Both the position numbers and the translations under genes were made by a program. A stretch of 64,000 bases of DNA from Astrothelium macrocarpum (taxonomy: Eukaryota; Ascomycota; Dothideomycetes; Trypetheliales; Trypetheliaceae), in contig JAGEMR010000088.1 in assembly GCA_021030915.1 (NCBI GenBank), positions 62,001-126,000 on the forward strand. Reading direction: 5' to 3'. The notes below the pieces were generated by a model. The model ran no database searches and was not told the DNA's origin. It was given only the letters and a program-made list of their open reading frames with translations. Below are positions 1 through 12,087 of this stretch, in pieces (position 1 is the first letter of the stretch; each line of letters starts with the position of its first letter).

Positions 1-552
1 TAAATTAATAAATTATTAATTTAAATATTAAAAATTTGATTTTATTTATTTAATCAAAATATAATTTATAATTATAATAATTATTTATTTTTTTTCATTT
101 TATATTAAATGATTGAATATAATTATTATAAAATTTATTTTTATATCATTTTATAAAAATCGTAATTTAATTAATTTTAAATTATTTTTTAATAATAATA
201 ATAATCTAATTATATATTATTCAAAATATTAATAAAATATTTCGGTTCTAAATTTTATTAATTTCAATAATAAAATCTATTTTTTATTAATATTGAAATA
301 ATGTATTAATATAATTCCGTATATTATTTTTTGATATTATTTGGCCGATTTTATATTATCAAATCATTGAATAATGATTTTTTTTTTCAATTTTTGATAG
401 AATCTTTTCATCAGATTTTTACAAATTCGATATTATAATTAACTGATCAATCAGATTCATAATTATGGAGTTATTCAATTTTGAAAATGGTGATGCGTAA
501 CGCGGAGCGGTGTTGCAGATACCCGTGGGTTGCACGGACCCGTGGATACTCC
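1..552. mobile_element. AT-rich block ending in a probable transposon terminus
   Basis: The first 480 bases are almost pure A/T, as in RIP-degraded repeats, with no usable reading frame. They pass abruptly into about 60 GC-rich bases that end GGATACTCC followed by TA at 553-554. The complete element at 18842-21010 ends GGCGCACTCC followed by TA, so the two ends share ACTCC|TA and the same layout of AT-rich interior plus GC-rich terminus. I infer the right end of a related TA-inserting (pogo/Fot1-like) element whose left end lies outside the window. Without the other terminus this stays tentative. Confidence 0.4.
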
Positions 553-554
553 TA

Positions 555-1785
555 ATCAAGGAGGTGCTGCAATCATATGGCGCTGAATAGCTAAGAATTA
601 GATTGGCAATGTCCCGCTTGCAAAAACCAAATTTTATATGCTCAGCCATAGACTCTCACAAAATCCAAGATCGAGTTCATTCGAATTTGTTCGAGTACCT
701 GAAGGGTACCTTTGTGTATAGATATTTCGAATGGCTAGCCTTGAGGTCGAGAACATGCTTTGACCGGTATCAATGCTATGACTAAGTCTCGTAGGCTACA
801 TCATCGCAAATGTGCTCCATTGCAGCAGGTAAATAATAAAAATTGATTGCAGAACTTCAGATTTAGAGAGTAGTAATTACTTACATAAGATTTGTATCAT
901 AATAACGCAGCGTATACCTTTTTTCACAATCTTGAAACGCAAATATGAGCGACAGTCAAATGACCCCGCCGAATCGTGTTCTACAGGTTTTCCGTCAGGA
1001 CGACATGGCAATTTGCAGGTGCCCAATCCAAGCCAAAGCAATTGTAGACAAATGGTCAAGTCAAAGGCCCAACCTCTTTGTACTATCGGAACTCGCACTT
1101 AGATCAATGCTTTCAGGGAGTTGGCGGAAAAGATCGTGCTAGGCCGCGCGAAGATGTAAACAACACCCGAAAATCCTTGATTGATCACCGCCTTGTTTGC
1201 CCTATCACATGGAAGCGGCTGTGGCGCATCGCGCTACGGCTCGGTCCGAGTCCAGCGGCTATCCCGTCTCCCATTTTCGCACCTGCTGGTGGCTTCCCTC
1301 CAAACCAAACGCTTCTAGCTTGTATTATTTGATAACAGTCATGCTACAAGCTGTGAGGAATGAATGCTGGCACGTAAGTCCACGACCTCCAGCTTGATAT
1401 TTTTGGCGGGTTGCTCAAAACCACGGCCTGCATCCATAGGCTGTGACTACTTGCTTAATTTCCGTCATTTTCTTTGCACTCAAATCATCCTTACGGTTTT
1501 TGTTCTGTGGAAAGGGCGGAGACTCGAATGAACAGGGTTGGGGTAATTTGACTTCAAATTTTGACAAGCGACTCTCGTATCGGAAAGCCAGGCGGTTTTG
1601 GAATCATTCGTCATTCTTGTTGTCATTGTTTCAATAAAAAATTTAAAAACGTAATACTCAAAAAGCCGGTCTTGTATTGTGACTTGTCCGTAAATAATCA
1701 ATAGAATTCACAAAAATACTCAATAATTTAGAATAGTAGAATAGATTGTTTTTTTTTTGTTGCATCTTTCAACCCTCTTTTTGAC
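555..1785. other. Unassigned intergenic stretch
   Basis: Ordinary base composition. Only short unrelated reading frames under 90 codons occur and none shows a family motif. I see no RNA gene. Confidence 0.5.
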
Positions 1786-3261
1786 TTACTGAGACTGTGC
1801 GGACAATCCCTGCATGTGGATTGAAGGTTGCTCTTCAGCATAATCTGGTGCAGTCAGTGCCCTTTCAATGTCTTCATCATGCGATATTTGAGACTCCGAG
1901 GTATCCAGAAAGGGAGTAGCAGTCGAATGAACTGCAATGAAATGGGTGGCGCTGGGATGAATTATGTCAGACTTCTCGGCTGAAGTTTCGAGGGACGCTT
2001 CGTCAGGCTGGTCCGTCTGGGAATGGCCATTCAGAGGCCTCGCTTCAAGTGATGTAGTCGTACCGCTTGTTTGCGCCGGGACTATTGGTGAGCGCTTAAA
2101 GAGACGAGGCAAAACAGGCATGCAGCAGACTACAAGTCCGCTAGAAACCTCGGCGGTACTGCTTGCATCTTAGCATTTCTAGCTTTGTCACACCCATCCT
2201 GGATGAATTGACTTACGCCCAGAGACAAACCGGCATCAATGCCGCGGTCAGATCCGGATTGTTCTGGCTGATAATGCTCTCGATCAGACGCATGACGCTC
2301 GTCATACATGCGCTTGTAACAAATTAGACCCTAGAACCATATCAGGACATGGTTCAAACTTACAACAAGGCGCTAGCGAAGATAAATGACACTCCGATCT
2401 TCCTACTCAGGCGCATCTGTAATTTCCAAATCCAGGTGAGAGGGAATATCAAGATTGCAAAGTCATCAGCTACATTGATTGATGCCGTGGCAATGAAAGT
2501 CCTCTCAATGGGAATGCAGTGGCCTGGAACAGTTGGCTTCCAGATTTTCTCCCGTGGCAAACACTCAAACATTTCGAGAAAGAAGCAGATGGTAAAGAAT
2601 ATGACATTGGCAATAATAAAACCATTGAGAATCCACCACCTTCGATTATGAGCCTTGCGAGGCACAAAGATCTCAGTGAGCTGGAGAAGGAGTGCACATT
2701 TAGTGAGGAGGATTGCTGGCATGTAGATTATTTGGTGTACGTTCATTCTCTAAGCCGATTCAGCCGCAATGTTAGGAAGATCTTTTCGCAGTGCACAAAC
2801 GTACCATTGCGAAGACCGAGAAATTCTGAAGCGGAACATCCCAACCGTGCCTTCCAGCTCCTTGATGGATAGCCGAAAGGGCAACGGAAGCGATAGCAAG
2901 GAACAAGAGCTGCTGTCATGAGCGCGACTTCTAAAAAGTGTCGATAGCCCTCACCCATGCGAGGAAGCAAGCATCTGGTAGGTTTTGTCAACACAAGCGC
3001 CTGAATTAATATTGTAGATCCATGTTCGAACAAGCGAGACATACAATCTGTTAAACTTATTGTCTTGATGATAAACTTCTTGATGTAGAGGCGCAGTGGT
3101 ATGAGCACTGATGGAAACAGCACAATTACAGTAAGTGATGCAATCAACACCCCCGGTTTTTGGCCGGAAGGATGTGCAAAGTTGGGCGTCACCCCGGGAG
3201 GTGGAGATATTGCTGGGACCAAGAAGTTGCTAGACATGCTCGAGATGGTGTTTGTAGACAT
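1786..3261 (-). CDS. Fungal rhodopsin-domain (PTH11/SAT4-like) integral membrane protein
   Basis: Six exons on the minus strand (3261-3045, 2974-2955, 2909-2805, 2749-2364, 2312-2217, 2161-1786) join in frame to 399 residues. The second exon is only 20 nt, but it restores the family segment TDYACFLAW just before LLFLAIASVAL. Family hallmarks visible are RLYIKKF after TM1-2, GAGRHGWDVP in the second extracellular loop, KCALLLQLTEIFVP, the loop CIPIERTF, and TM7 ending in LPRLFKR. The C-terminal tail of about 90 residues is polar, acidic and Ser/Thr-rich. The family (PF20684-type, with seven transmembrane helices) includes plasma-membrane proteins proposed to act as receptors. No CFEM domain is present. 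Ligand and role are unknown. It is transcribed away from the GMC gene. Confidence 0.85.
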
Positions 3262-4757
3262 TCAATGAAATTCCGAGAGACTGAAGGTGTACGAACTCTA
3301 AATTAATGCGTTGATCTAAAGGTTTTGACTGAGACATCATATCAGAGACAGCCATAGCACGTCATAGCTTCGCTATGGGCGTATAAGCTGGAGCAGAGTT
3401 GGAATTTGGGGATGCAGGACCGTGCGTGCGTCCTGCACTTCTGGACTTGGGATAAGGGGTAGATTAAGTGAGGTGAGATCATACTGCATCGGGCTGGAGA
3501 AATAAGATGCCTAGAAGCATACTTAACTCGCAATAGAAGCACTGGTGAGAGGTATGTGAGGTGTTGGTGCTTGTTTACATGTGACGACCTTTTCCTGTGA
3601 GGAGTAGATCGGCCTTATCTCAACCCAGAATACCATCCAGCAGCCTATGTTATCCTCAAACGTAACGTTGAACTTAGCATACTAGAGAAACATCAAAGAT
3701 CAAAAACTTACATTCATCCTTGTCGAATTTGGTGACAGTTTGGGTGAGAGACAAGGCGAACAATGTAGAGTATGGCGTCTGGTAGATAGAAAGTCGAACC
3801 TGCGAACAGATGCATGTCAGCCGTTTGTCTGTGCTCCAATACGAGCGACTAAGAGATCCAGATCTTTGATGCAGAAGGAGTATACGCCGATTTTGTGCGT
3901 CCGATGGCGTCCTCCGCACAATTCTCGAGTAGATACATATGACATTGGGCAAAGGCATGCGTCAGCTCCGCTAAAAGACGTTTTGGATTGACATCGGCTA
4001 ATTTTAAGCACTCTGATTGAATGGAGCTTTTTAAAAGCACTTTAGCTTCGGACGCACACTGCACAGACGTCGGACGCAGGACGCTGGTGTAACGACAGCG
4101 ATCGCGCGCGCATGCGTAAATCGATGCACAAATAATGCAATGGCAGCGGTAGCTTGGGTAATACGATGAGACCGATCTCAGCCTCAAAAATAAGGTGCGG
4201 GACGGACCATTGAAGATCCGGCGAACGAGTGGTCGTTGCGGCTGAACTTTTGCATCACCTATCGTATGGGTCAACGCCACTTACTCTTATACCACCCTAA
4301 TAGGTCTAATGACCACGGCGAATTGTGGCGCATTTTGGTGGGTGGCTGTCTCTCAGAAGAAGCAAGTTAGTCTCGAATATGCGCTGCGTAACCATTTTGT
4401 TAGTTAGGTTCCGCTCATGCAGCTATTTTAGCTCTTGATCAAAACCCTCCATGTGGGGGTAGCAGGTGGATGATGGGTGAGACTGATTATCGTTCTCTAA
4501 TTAAAGTCATTGTCTCAAGGCGCAGTCAGAGCTAACAATATGTTGGCATCGGTCCAAATCAAGATCACCAGGCGTACAGGCGATCCAGGAGAACTCTATC
4601 CAAGTAAACGCATCGATGAATCAGCTACACAGTATCGTCAAGCAAAAAGCAAGCGAAATGCTTTTTCTCAAGGTTCTGTTCTTGTTCTCGTCAGAGAAAA
4701 CCTGGTAAACGCAAGCGCCTCTCCAAGAGCCAAGAGTGATAGTTAGGCCTGGTCAAG
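3262..4757. other. Intergenic region between two divergent genes
   Basis: About 1.5 kb separates the rhodopsin-domain gene from the GMC oxidoreductase gene and must hold both promoters. The longest frame (about 143 codons, minus strand, 4280-3849) has no family motif and I do not call it a gene. Confidence 0.5.
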
Positions 4758-6818
4758 ATGACTTATGAGCATCAAGATCATTCATATGATTACATTGTTT
4801 GTGGGCAAGTTAGCAGAACACTTGTAGTTTATGGAAATGCTGACATGCACTGTAGAGGGGGAACTGCAGGCTGTGTAATCGCTGCCCGATTAGCAGAGAA
4901 CCCTGCAACCTCAGTGCTACTGCTTGAAGCCGGTAGTTCAAAAGATGAAGTACCATCATCCTCAATTCCAGCAGCGTACTCTATCCTGTCCTTCATGACG
5001 TCCTCATTTTCGCTTGGTCATCTTTTTTTAACCAAGTTTTAGCCTTGCCGACTACGTCGGCACAGAAGCGGACTGGAGGATCAAAGGCGAGCCTTGCCCA
5101 CAACTCAACAATCGCCGGCTGGATTTGACAAGAGGAAAGTCCGTTCTTGATCGTGTCCCAAGGCGAAATGCTTGATGACAAAACTAAATTTGCATAGGTT
5201 TCTCGGTGGTTCCAGCGGCGCAAATGGGACTTTGTGTGTTCGTGGTATTCCGCAGGACTATGATGATTGGGAAATGGAAGGATGGACTGGTGAGGACATG
5301 TTTGGTTATATGTCAAAAGTATTGTGTTCCTCCAGCTCGATGGCACTTCATTTATCAGATTAGGCCGAGCATTTCCACAATAAACCATGGTTCGAACCTG
5401 TAGATGCTGCACATGGACATAACGGCCGTTTAGCTACGGCACCCCACGATACAGCACCGATATCAGACTATATTCTCGAGTCTTATCAATCCAAGGGTCT
5501 TCCTTTGGTACCTGACATGTTTACAACTGGGGAGACGCCCCATGGCTGTGGACACGTAGTGCGGACTGTCTACCAAGGGACCCGAACAACGTCAGCAGAC
5601 TTCGTTGAAAGTCCACCAGAGAACTTGGAAATAATGACACATGTCTACGTTGACATGGTGATGCTTGAAGAAGGTAGTAAGCCACGGGCTTCCGGCGTCA
5701 AGATAAGGTCAGAAGCGGGCGAAGAGAGCTGTTTCCATGCACGACGTGAAGTAGTCTTGACAGGGGGAGCCTATGGTAGCCCAGCCATGCTTTTGAGGTC
5801 TGGCATTGGTCCATACAAGGAACTTCGAGAAGTTAATGTTGAACCAAAAGTGGACTTGCCGGGAGTTGGTAAAAATTTGATGGACCATATCGTAAGTTGT
5901 CGGACTCGTTTAGTGTTGTGGATGGGATATTTCTCATGAGCAAAAGATTTGCATGACGTTCTACGAAGTGTCGAAACCTGGAGTCACCAACGACTCTCTC
6001 ATTTATCACTCCGGCGCCTCCGAAAAGTCAATCGCTCAATACCAAGCTGATCATACAGGCTTTATGTCGCAATTTCCGTTCGGAACCTTCGCATTCGCCC
6101 GACTTGATGATCGACTAGCAAATTCCCCGGTCTGGCGACAAGCCTCTCTCGCGCAGCCTGATGGCCGAGATGCAATGGGCCTTACTTTCAGCCAACCTCA
6201 CGTAGAGTACTGGAACATGGAGTGCTACGGACCACCGCAAACCTATCACGACTTTCCTAGCGACGGTAAATCGGCGTTCGCAATGTTGACAGAGCTTTTC
6301 GCAGGCCAATCACGAGGAGAAGTGACTCTGAACTCTACTGATCCAACAGAGAATCCAGTTGTGGACCACAACCATTTGAGCGATCCCCTTGGCCTCGACA
6401 TGCTAGTTTTTTCCGAAGCGTGTCGATTGGCAAACGAAATCGTCATGGAAGGCACTGGGACTAGCAACATAATCAAGGGCGCCTGGCCAGAGCATTTGAC
6501 GCATCACACGTACAAGTCACGAGAGGAGTGGGTATCTGAAATTCGAGAAAGAGCCGACACATGTAAGAACCACGCCATTTGGTTGTTCGATCCGAGACAT
6601 TAATACCCGAGACAGGTTATCATCCGGCAGGGACTTGCAAAATGGGCAAGGATAATGATCCCATGGCGGTACTAGATAGTCAGCTACAGGTCCGCGGAGT
6701 GGATGGTCTTCGTGTTGCAGATGCGAGTGTTATGCCCAAACTTATGTGCGGGCATCCTCAGATGGCTGTGTATGGGATTGCGGAGAAAGCGGCAGATATA
6801 ATCAAGAAGGCGTCTTGA
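4758..6818 (+). CDS. GMC-family FAD oxidoreductase (choline/alcohol dehydrogenase type)
   Basis: Seven exons (4758-4804, 4856-4987, 5043-5138, 5198-5318, 5364-5891, 5947-6562, 6616-6818) give an uninterrupted 580-residue protein, normal for the family. The N-terminal FAD-binding motif reads YIVCGGGTAGCV, followed by the GMC signature GGSSGANGTLCVRG and the second signature GAYGSPAMLLRSGIGP. The C-terminal domain has YHPAGTCKMG and GHPQMAVYGIAEKAADII, which carry the two catalytic His positions. No signal peptide is visible, so it is probably intracellular. It would oxidise an alcohol or similar group using FAD. Intron 1 appears to use a GC donor and two other donors are GTCC-type, so boundaries there are less certain. 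The acceptor of intron 5 could also be six bases earlier. The substrate cannot be read from sequence. Confidence 0.85.
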
Positions 6819-8271
6819 CATGGATGCCGATCTTGTATTTGACGCGGTCATGCTTGATCATATGCCTCGAAAATGATACGCTTTCCAATAATTAGCGGGG
6901 AATATCCTTTGGATTGCGGTGATTTGTAGCTATCTCGGGGTTTGTTAGAGTGTTTCTTGACTTTGGAATAAATGCTGAGGTCAGAAGCGGTGTATACGCC
7001 ATATTGTGATGCAAGTCGAGCCCATCAAAGAAGTTTGGCTACGGTTTAGACCTTGGCGATCTTGGCCATCCCTTAAGATTTGTAGCAGCTCTAATTCATG
7101 AGAGTGATAATTCAGCTCTGAGCAGGCACTCTCAGGATATCATATAAAGTCAGAGTTCAATTGCACCGATTGTTGTGACATAGGTGCTAAAGCACAGCCG
7201 ACATAGCCGGCTCAGGATTGCCAAGCATCACAATCCATTATCAACTAGTTCGCCTGCTCCTTAGATACTTCTATCATCATATATGCTACAATGTTGGGAT
7301 TTTAAAGCAGCTACATACATTGATTGAACTTGGAGGTTATGCCAAAGCAAAGAATAGCCGTGAATACCGCTGGAGTTTGCTAAACGGATTGGGCATGAGG
7401 TAAATGCATCACTTCCATTTAACGAGGAGCAAATGCAGATCGAATGTTCGGGATGCTCGCTACTCTTAGCCGTTTTTTGAAGCCGTTACCATGTTCGTAA
7501 AGTTGCTGCTGAATATAAGCAACCGGAAGTAAGCGTCAAGGACCCACGTGTTCGAACGTGACATTCATGCAGATCGTGGGGATCGACTCCGAATGGTCGC
7601 GAAGCTACTGTCGGAGATAGTCAAGGCGGTTGTGGACACCAAAGATTAAGGTAGTCGAACGCCGCTGTTGTGGCTGCATGACGATCTTCTGGGAACGAAT
7701 TGCCCGGCAATAGAGCGATCGTGTAATCTTTGTTGGATACTCGAAAAGCCGGTTTGGATGCAAATGATCAACATGGTCAAATAGTACGCCGTGTGCTGCG
7801 TAGAGCCACGACGAGCGGGTCGTATACCTGCTGGAATCAGCTGGGGCCAAATGCAAGAAATGGATCGAATGGCTACTATGACGCGTTGAAAGAACTGACA
7901 AGCTTTTGAGAGAGATGGGCAGTCAATCCAATGCAATTGACAGAGTAAGGTGATGTATAGTCTCGAGAAACCATTCCGTAAACGGTACATAAACCTTCGT
8001 CCCAGCCGCAACAAGCTACCTCCATCCTGCGACTGTAGTCATCGAGGCGTCTTACTCTTTGCAGTGGCCAGCAATCTGATTAGGGGCATTGAATAACCGA
8101 TTAGAAACATTCCGAGTATCTTGTAAGGGAATGTACACATGTGTTTTGGTACCGCAACTTATCATCATTATTACATTCGAGTTAGGCTGACTTGCTTGAT
8201 GACAGTTCAATGGAAGGAGCAAACCTGAGATGCTCTGCGCTATTGGTGTCGAAGACTCAGATGACCGCAAG
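6819..8271. other. Intergenic, nothing recognised
   Basis: This is the 3' flank of both the GMC gene and the convergent DUF6536 gene. Only short frames without motifs occur (longest about 122 codons, minus strand, 8014-7646). Confidence 0.5.
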
Positions 8272-10894
8272 TTAAGTCCCTTCGTATGAACTTAGGCCTC
8301 CGTGCTTTCTGCGTACTATCCTCTTGCATACTGCTATACGAAAGTGTGCAAGGCTCCGAAATAGATCCATCTTGAGTCTCCGGTAAGTATGCTTAGCCCG
8401 ACTTTCCTTGTGAATGAAGACCGGCTGTAAATACCGCTTTCCACTAACTGGCCGCTGCATTTTTGTATCAGTCGAAAACGATATCGTCGGTATCACACCT
8501 CTACCAGTATACAGAGCTTCATCGACTGCCCCAAAGCTGACTGGCAGGAGATGTGCGTCAGTATCGCTACTGGGTCGATGGCATGCAGCACTAATAGCCG
8601 CGCTATTAGTAGCCATTCGAGGCATGTCTGCCGGGAATGAAGGGTATCTCCTGACAAAGCTATTCAGTAAGAGAGCGGCAAGCATGAAGAATCCCCAGAT
8701 CGTCGAAAGCAAAATCCCAATACTTGAGAAGCCGATTCTTGACGCATCATTGCTGACAATCCTTTGCATCGTTGGGCCTGGACCATATGCTGTAGTTTGA
8801 ACAATGAAGACGCTCTGGGAAACCAGCCAATGTAACAGCATAAAGGAGGCCAATTGAGGAGCTGCGTATTTCCATGGCAGAGATAGGAAATACTCGGATC
8901 GTTGACACTCATTCATTGGCGATGAGACCCTTAATGCCTTCTTCTCTCGTGAAAAACGCGTCCACTCAGCAGCCACGAGCTGGCATGTCAAAATGTAGTT
9001 GTAAAATAGATAGAGTACGCTGATCATGAGTTGGAACAAGTTCGCAAACAGAACATGTCTGATAAAGTCGAGCACTCTACCACTCTGAGCATACCATCCA
9101 GTCATCAAAGCATATCCGTTCGTACGGCCGAGACCATCGCTCCACAGGTCTGACAGGTCGATCGGAAGACTTTGTTTCTTCATGCTACTAAGAGCTTTGC
9201 CAAAGAGAGAAGACCCAAGAACCAGCGCTGCGACAAGTCTAATCGAAGCATCAGTAACTCTGAGTTTTTGATCCTGGCTGATTCAGCAATGTTACAAGAG
9301 AACTATTTGCACTTACAAAGTCATGCTTACAATCCACACCTCTATACCAACAGCACGATACCAAAAGCTGGGTGCGTCCTCATTCCACACTGCATCTTGG
9401 ACCTGAACAAAGCCTTTTTTGATTGAGTGCTTGGGGGCAGCATTCGACACCGGTATCGTTGCCTCATCCGGTGTCTGTAGAAATGTTGCAATAGCATCGC
9501 CTATCGTCACCATGGTCGGTTGACGGTGCTTAAATGCTATGCAACAAATCAAACATAGGCTGATAAATGTGCAGCAACAGACCAACACCATGATTTCGAT
9601 GCTGAAATGGAAGCCACACAGATTATTGCTGTCTACTTGCTGGCCCACCAAGCAGTGGTCTACGGTTGCATTTGGAGACCATTTCCCTTCACCCAATACG
9701 ACCCAATCACTCGCGTAGCTTTGAGCTTGGTCCAGCGAGCAATATATAGTCCACCAGGCATCCTCGTGCGCAGAACAGACCCATTGGGTTGCAGCGTTCC
9801 ACTGAACTGCATCGCTCCCGCTTATCCAGCCGAAGAGAAGTGATGAGCCATGGTTCTCTCTACTTGATTTCTTTGAAACTAGCACCAGCTCACTTGTTGC
9901 TTTCAAAGGGTCGATATAGCGTTCTATGCATTCAAGGTTGTCAAGTCGAGTAAAACTCTCTGCATCATCCTTCAGAGCATATATTGAAGAGGCATTCGCA
10001 ATAATCGTAGGATCTGTAATGGGATTTGATATATTCCAATTATCCAATGACATGGTGAAGTCAATTGTCACAGCAGCGACAGGAAACTCGACGAAGGGTA
10101 TCGATGAGAAGATGGCCGAATTCCAGCTGTTAGACACTTTAGCTAGGTCTTCGATAACTGATAATCAACTGACAACAGATGTAGCACTGTCGATACAAGG
10201 GCGAGGAGAATCCATAGTAATCCTCGTCTAATATCAATTCTTAAAACGTTCCTCACGCTGGGAATGCCAATGTCTAAGGTCTGTCCCTTAGTGTGTGCCG
10301 CAGACACCTCTTTGGCAGTGGGCGCAACCAATATCTGCATGCAATAGTTCCCAGCACCTAGAAATAGGGAAGAAACAACATTAAGCGCGAAGTGAATGGT
10401 ACTATCCAATGTCTTAACCGTCGAGCAGCTTCCTAAGAAGAATGTGCCAATGCCGCTGACTGAGTTATGCTTCAGAAGGGCCCAGGTGCTGAGAGCCACA
10501 TTGATAGACACTACTAGTGTAGCAATGACGAGCTGCATATATAGCATGTTGGATCGCTTTGATTTCTTTACGCGGAACGTCTGTGCTCGTTTCTCGCGGG
10601 GGTCGACTTCGGAGATATACCTTGATAGGAATGCTACCTTGGCATATCGTGGGTATCTACAAACGCGGTAGGTCAATATCATATGTTGAGCTCGCTGAGG
10701 GCAATCTTGTATGGTACGTACTCGCCATTTTCAATCTCCTCAGATGGTTCTAAACAGTCTGGCTGTTCACCAAGAAGTGCCAGTGTTTCTGGAATGTTCT
10801 TGATTTCCGATAAAGATCTGTCTAAGGGCAAGAAGAGTTCCCGCGCTGCAGTATCCAGTGAAATGATGTGAGGCGTGTGAGAGTCGCTTGCCAT
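8272..10894 (-). CDS. DUF6536-type fungal multipass membrane protein
   Basis: Four exons (10894-10722, 10656-10174, 10126-9331, 9273-8272) join in frame to 817 residues. The segment from residue about 60 to 220 matches my knowledge of the DUF6536 family: a first TM helix (QLVIATLVVSINVALSTWAL), the loop GSCSTVKTLDS, a second helix, then NYCMQILVAPTAKEVSAAH, KGQTLDIGIPSVRNV and a third TM with HLLFWNSAIFSS. A large extracellular-type loop with several Cys and N-glycosylation sites follows, then five or so further TM helices and a basic cytosolic tail. Intron 1 has a clean GTACGT donor. The molecular function of the family is unknown to me. The gene converges on the GMC gene and has about 1.2 kb of upstream space. 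Confidence 0.8.
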
Positions 10895-12087
10895 CGTAGC
10901 AAAGGTGTTCGAAGTCTCCTTTCAGACACTCGACTAGCATGATTTGAGAAAGAAGATGCAGGAAGAAGAGTGGAAACTCGTCGTCCGTTCCATGGCGGAG
11001 ATGGCAGGTTTAGTTCCGCGGTGAAATGCACTGCCGCTAATATATGTCGCGCAGGAAACACACAGAACGCAATCGAATATGTACGATAACTCACATGTGG
11101 ACATTAGGCTTCCGACGCAGAAAAAGGTTGACGGGCCTTCACAAACCAGCGCTCGCTTTTTTCCCCTTCATTTTCGGAGATTTTGTTCCTCTCCATCTCT
11201 CAAAGGGTAAAACAGCCAGTCGATATTTAGAATTCGAGTCTGGCTTGACTCATCCAATCGCGAGCGCAGTAGCTGTTTGTCGCGACCTCAGACCAGTTAC
11301 TCGGGACGGCGACTTGCAGGCTCGGCTTTTGATTCCCGCCCGAGACCCCAAAGACTCAGATTTCAATTGACTCCCCTATGTATCTATCGAATTTGCTAGG
11401 ATCTAGATGTGATTGCCCAATCCAGCCACTGGCCGCGGGCAGGTGTCGTGATTTACTAAAAAAGAGACCGAAATTGGGTCTTGAGTAAAGAGGCTGACTC
11501 CGATATTCTAGCGCTAACCCTCATTAAGAAATGAGCTAAAAAGCTTAAGAATTCGCGCGCTCGGAGAGACCTTAGGAATGGCTCACTTCGATGCAAAATT
11601 AAAGTAGGAAAGCTTGGCTAAACCCCCCATAATCAGAAAGCTAGGCAACGAGACAATTGAAGGGCAAGCCTTAGCAGAGTTACAGAGCGTCCCAAGTATG
11701 TTCAGACCAAAACGTACATGTTACTATATCTACTAAGGCGATCAGGACCAATGAAACACACGATAAGATTGGGGCTAAAATGTTCAGCGTTCATGCTGTC
11801 TTACTTGGGCTCGACCAACAGAGCGCATATCAAGTCCAACACACATCGAAGTACAGCGATTATACCAGATATGGAAAATTTAAGATCGACAGTCAGACTG
11901 CGACTATTCCATTATCATCTAATCCAACTGTTCCTAGAATACTCATAACATCATCTTAGGATCATACAGCAATATCCACACTCCCAACACACGCCCCTCA
12001 ATCAACTCCACACACCGTTCAGCTCCCAAACAAGCAACCCTTACAAACCCCCTACCCCCCTCCCCCCTTCCCCATCATCTCACCCCC
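10895..12087. other. Intergenic, nothing recognised
   Basis: Promoter side of the DUF6536 gene and 3' flank of the regulator that follows. A C-rich stretch lies near 12000-12100, just after the regulator's stop codon. No coding motif is present. Confidence 0.5.

Noticed and set aside
2880..3060. Apparent frameshift in the rhodopsin-domain gene
   Set aside because: Two introns around a 20-nt exon bring all parts into one frame and the total is divisible by three.
3849..4280. 143-codon minus-strand frame as a gene
   Set aside because: No motif, odd composition, no conserved-looking blocks, and it lies in a divergent promoter region.
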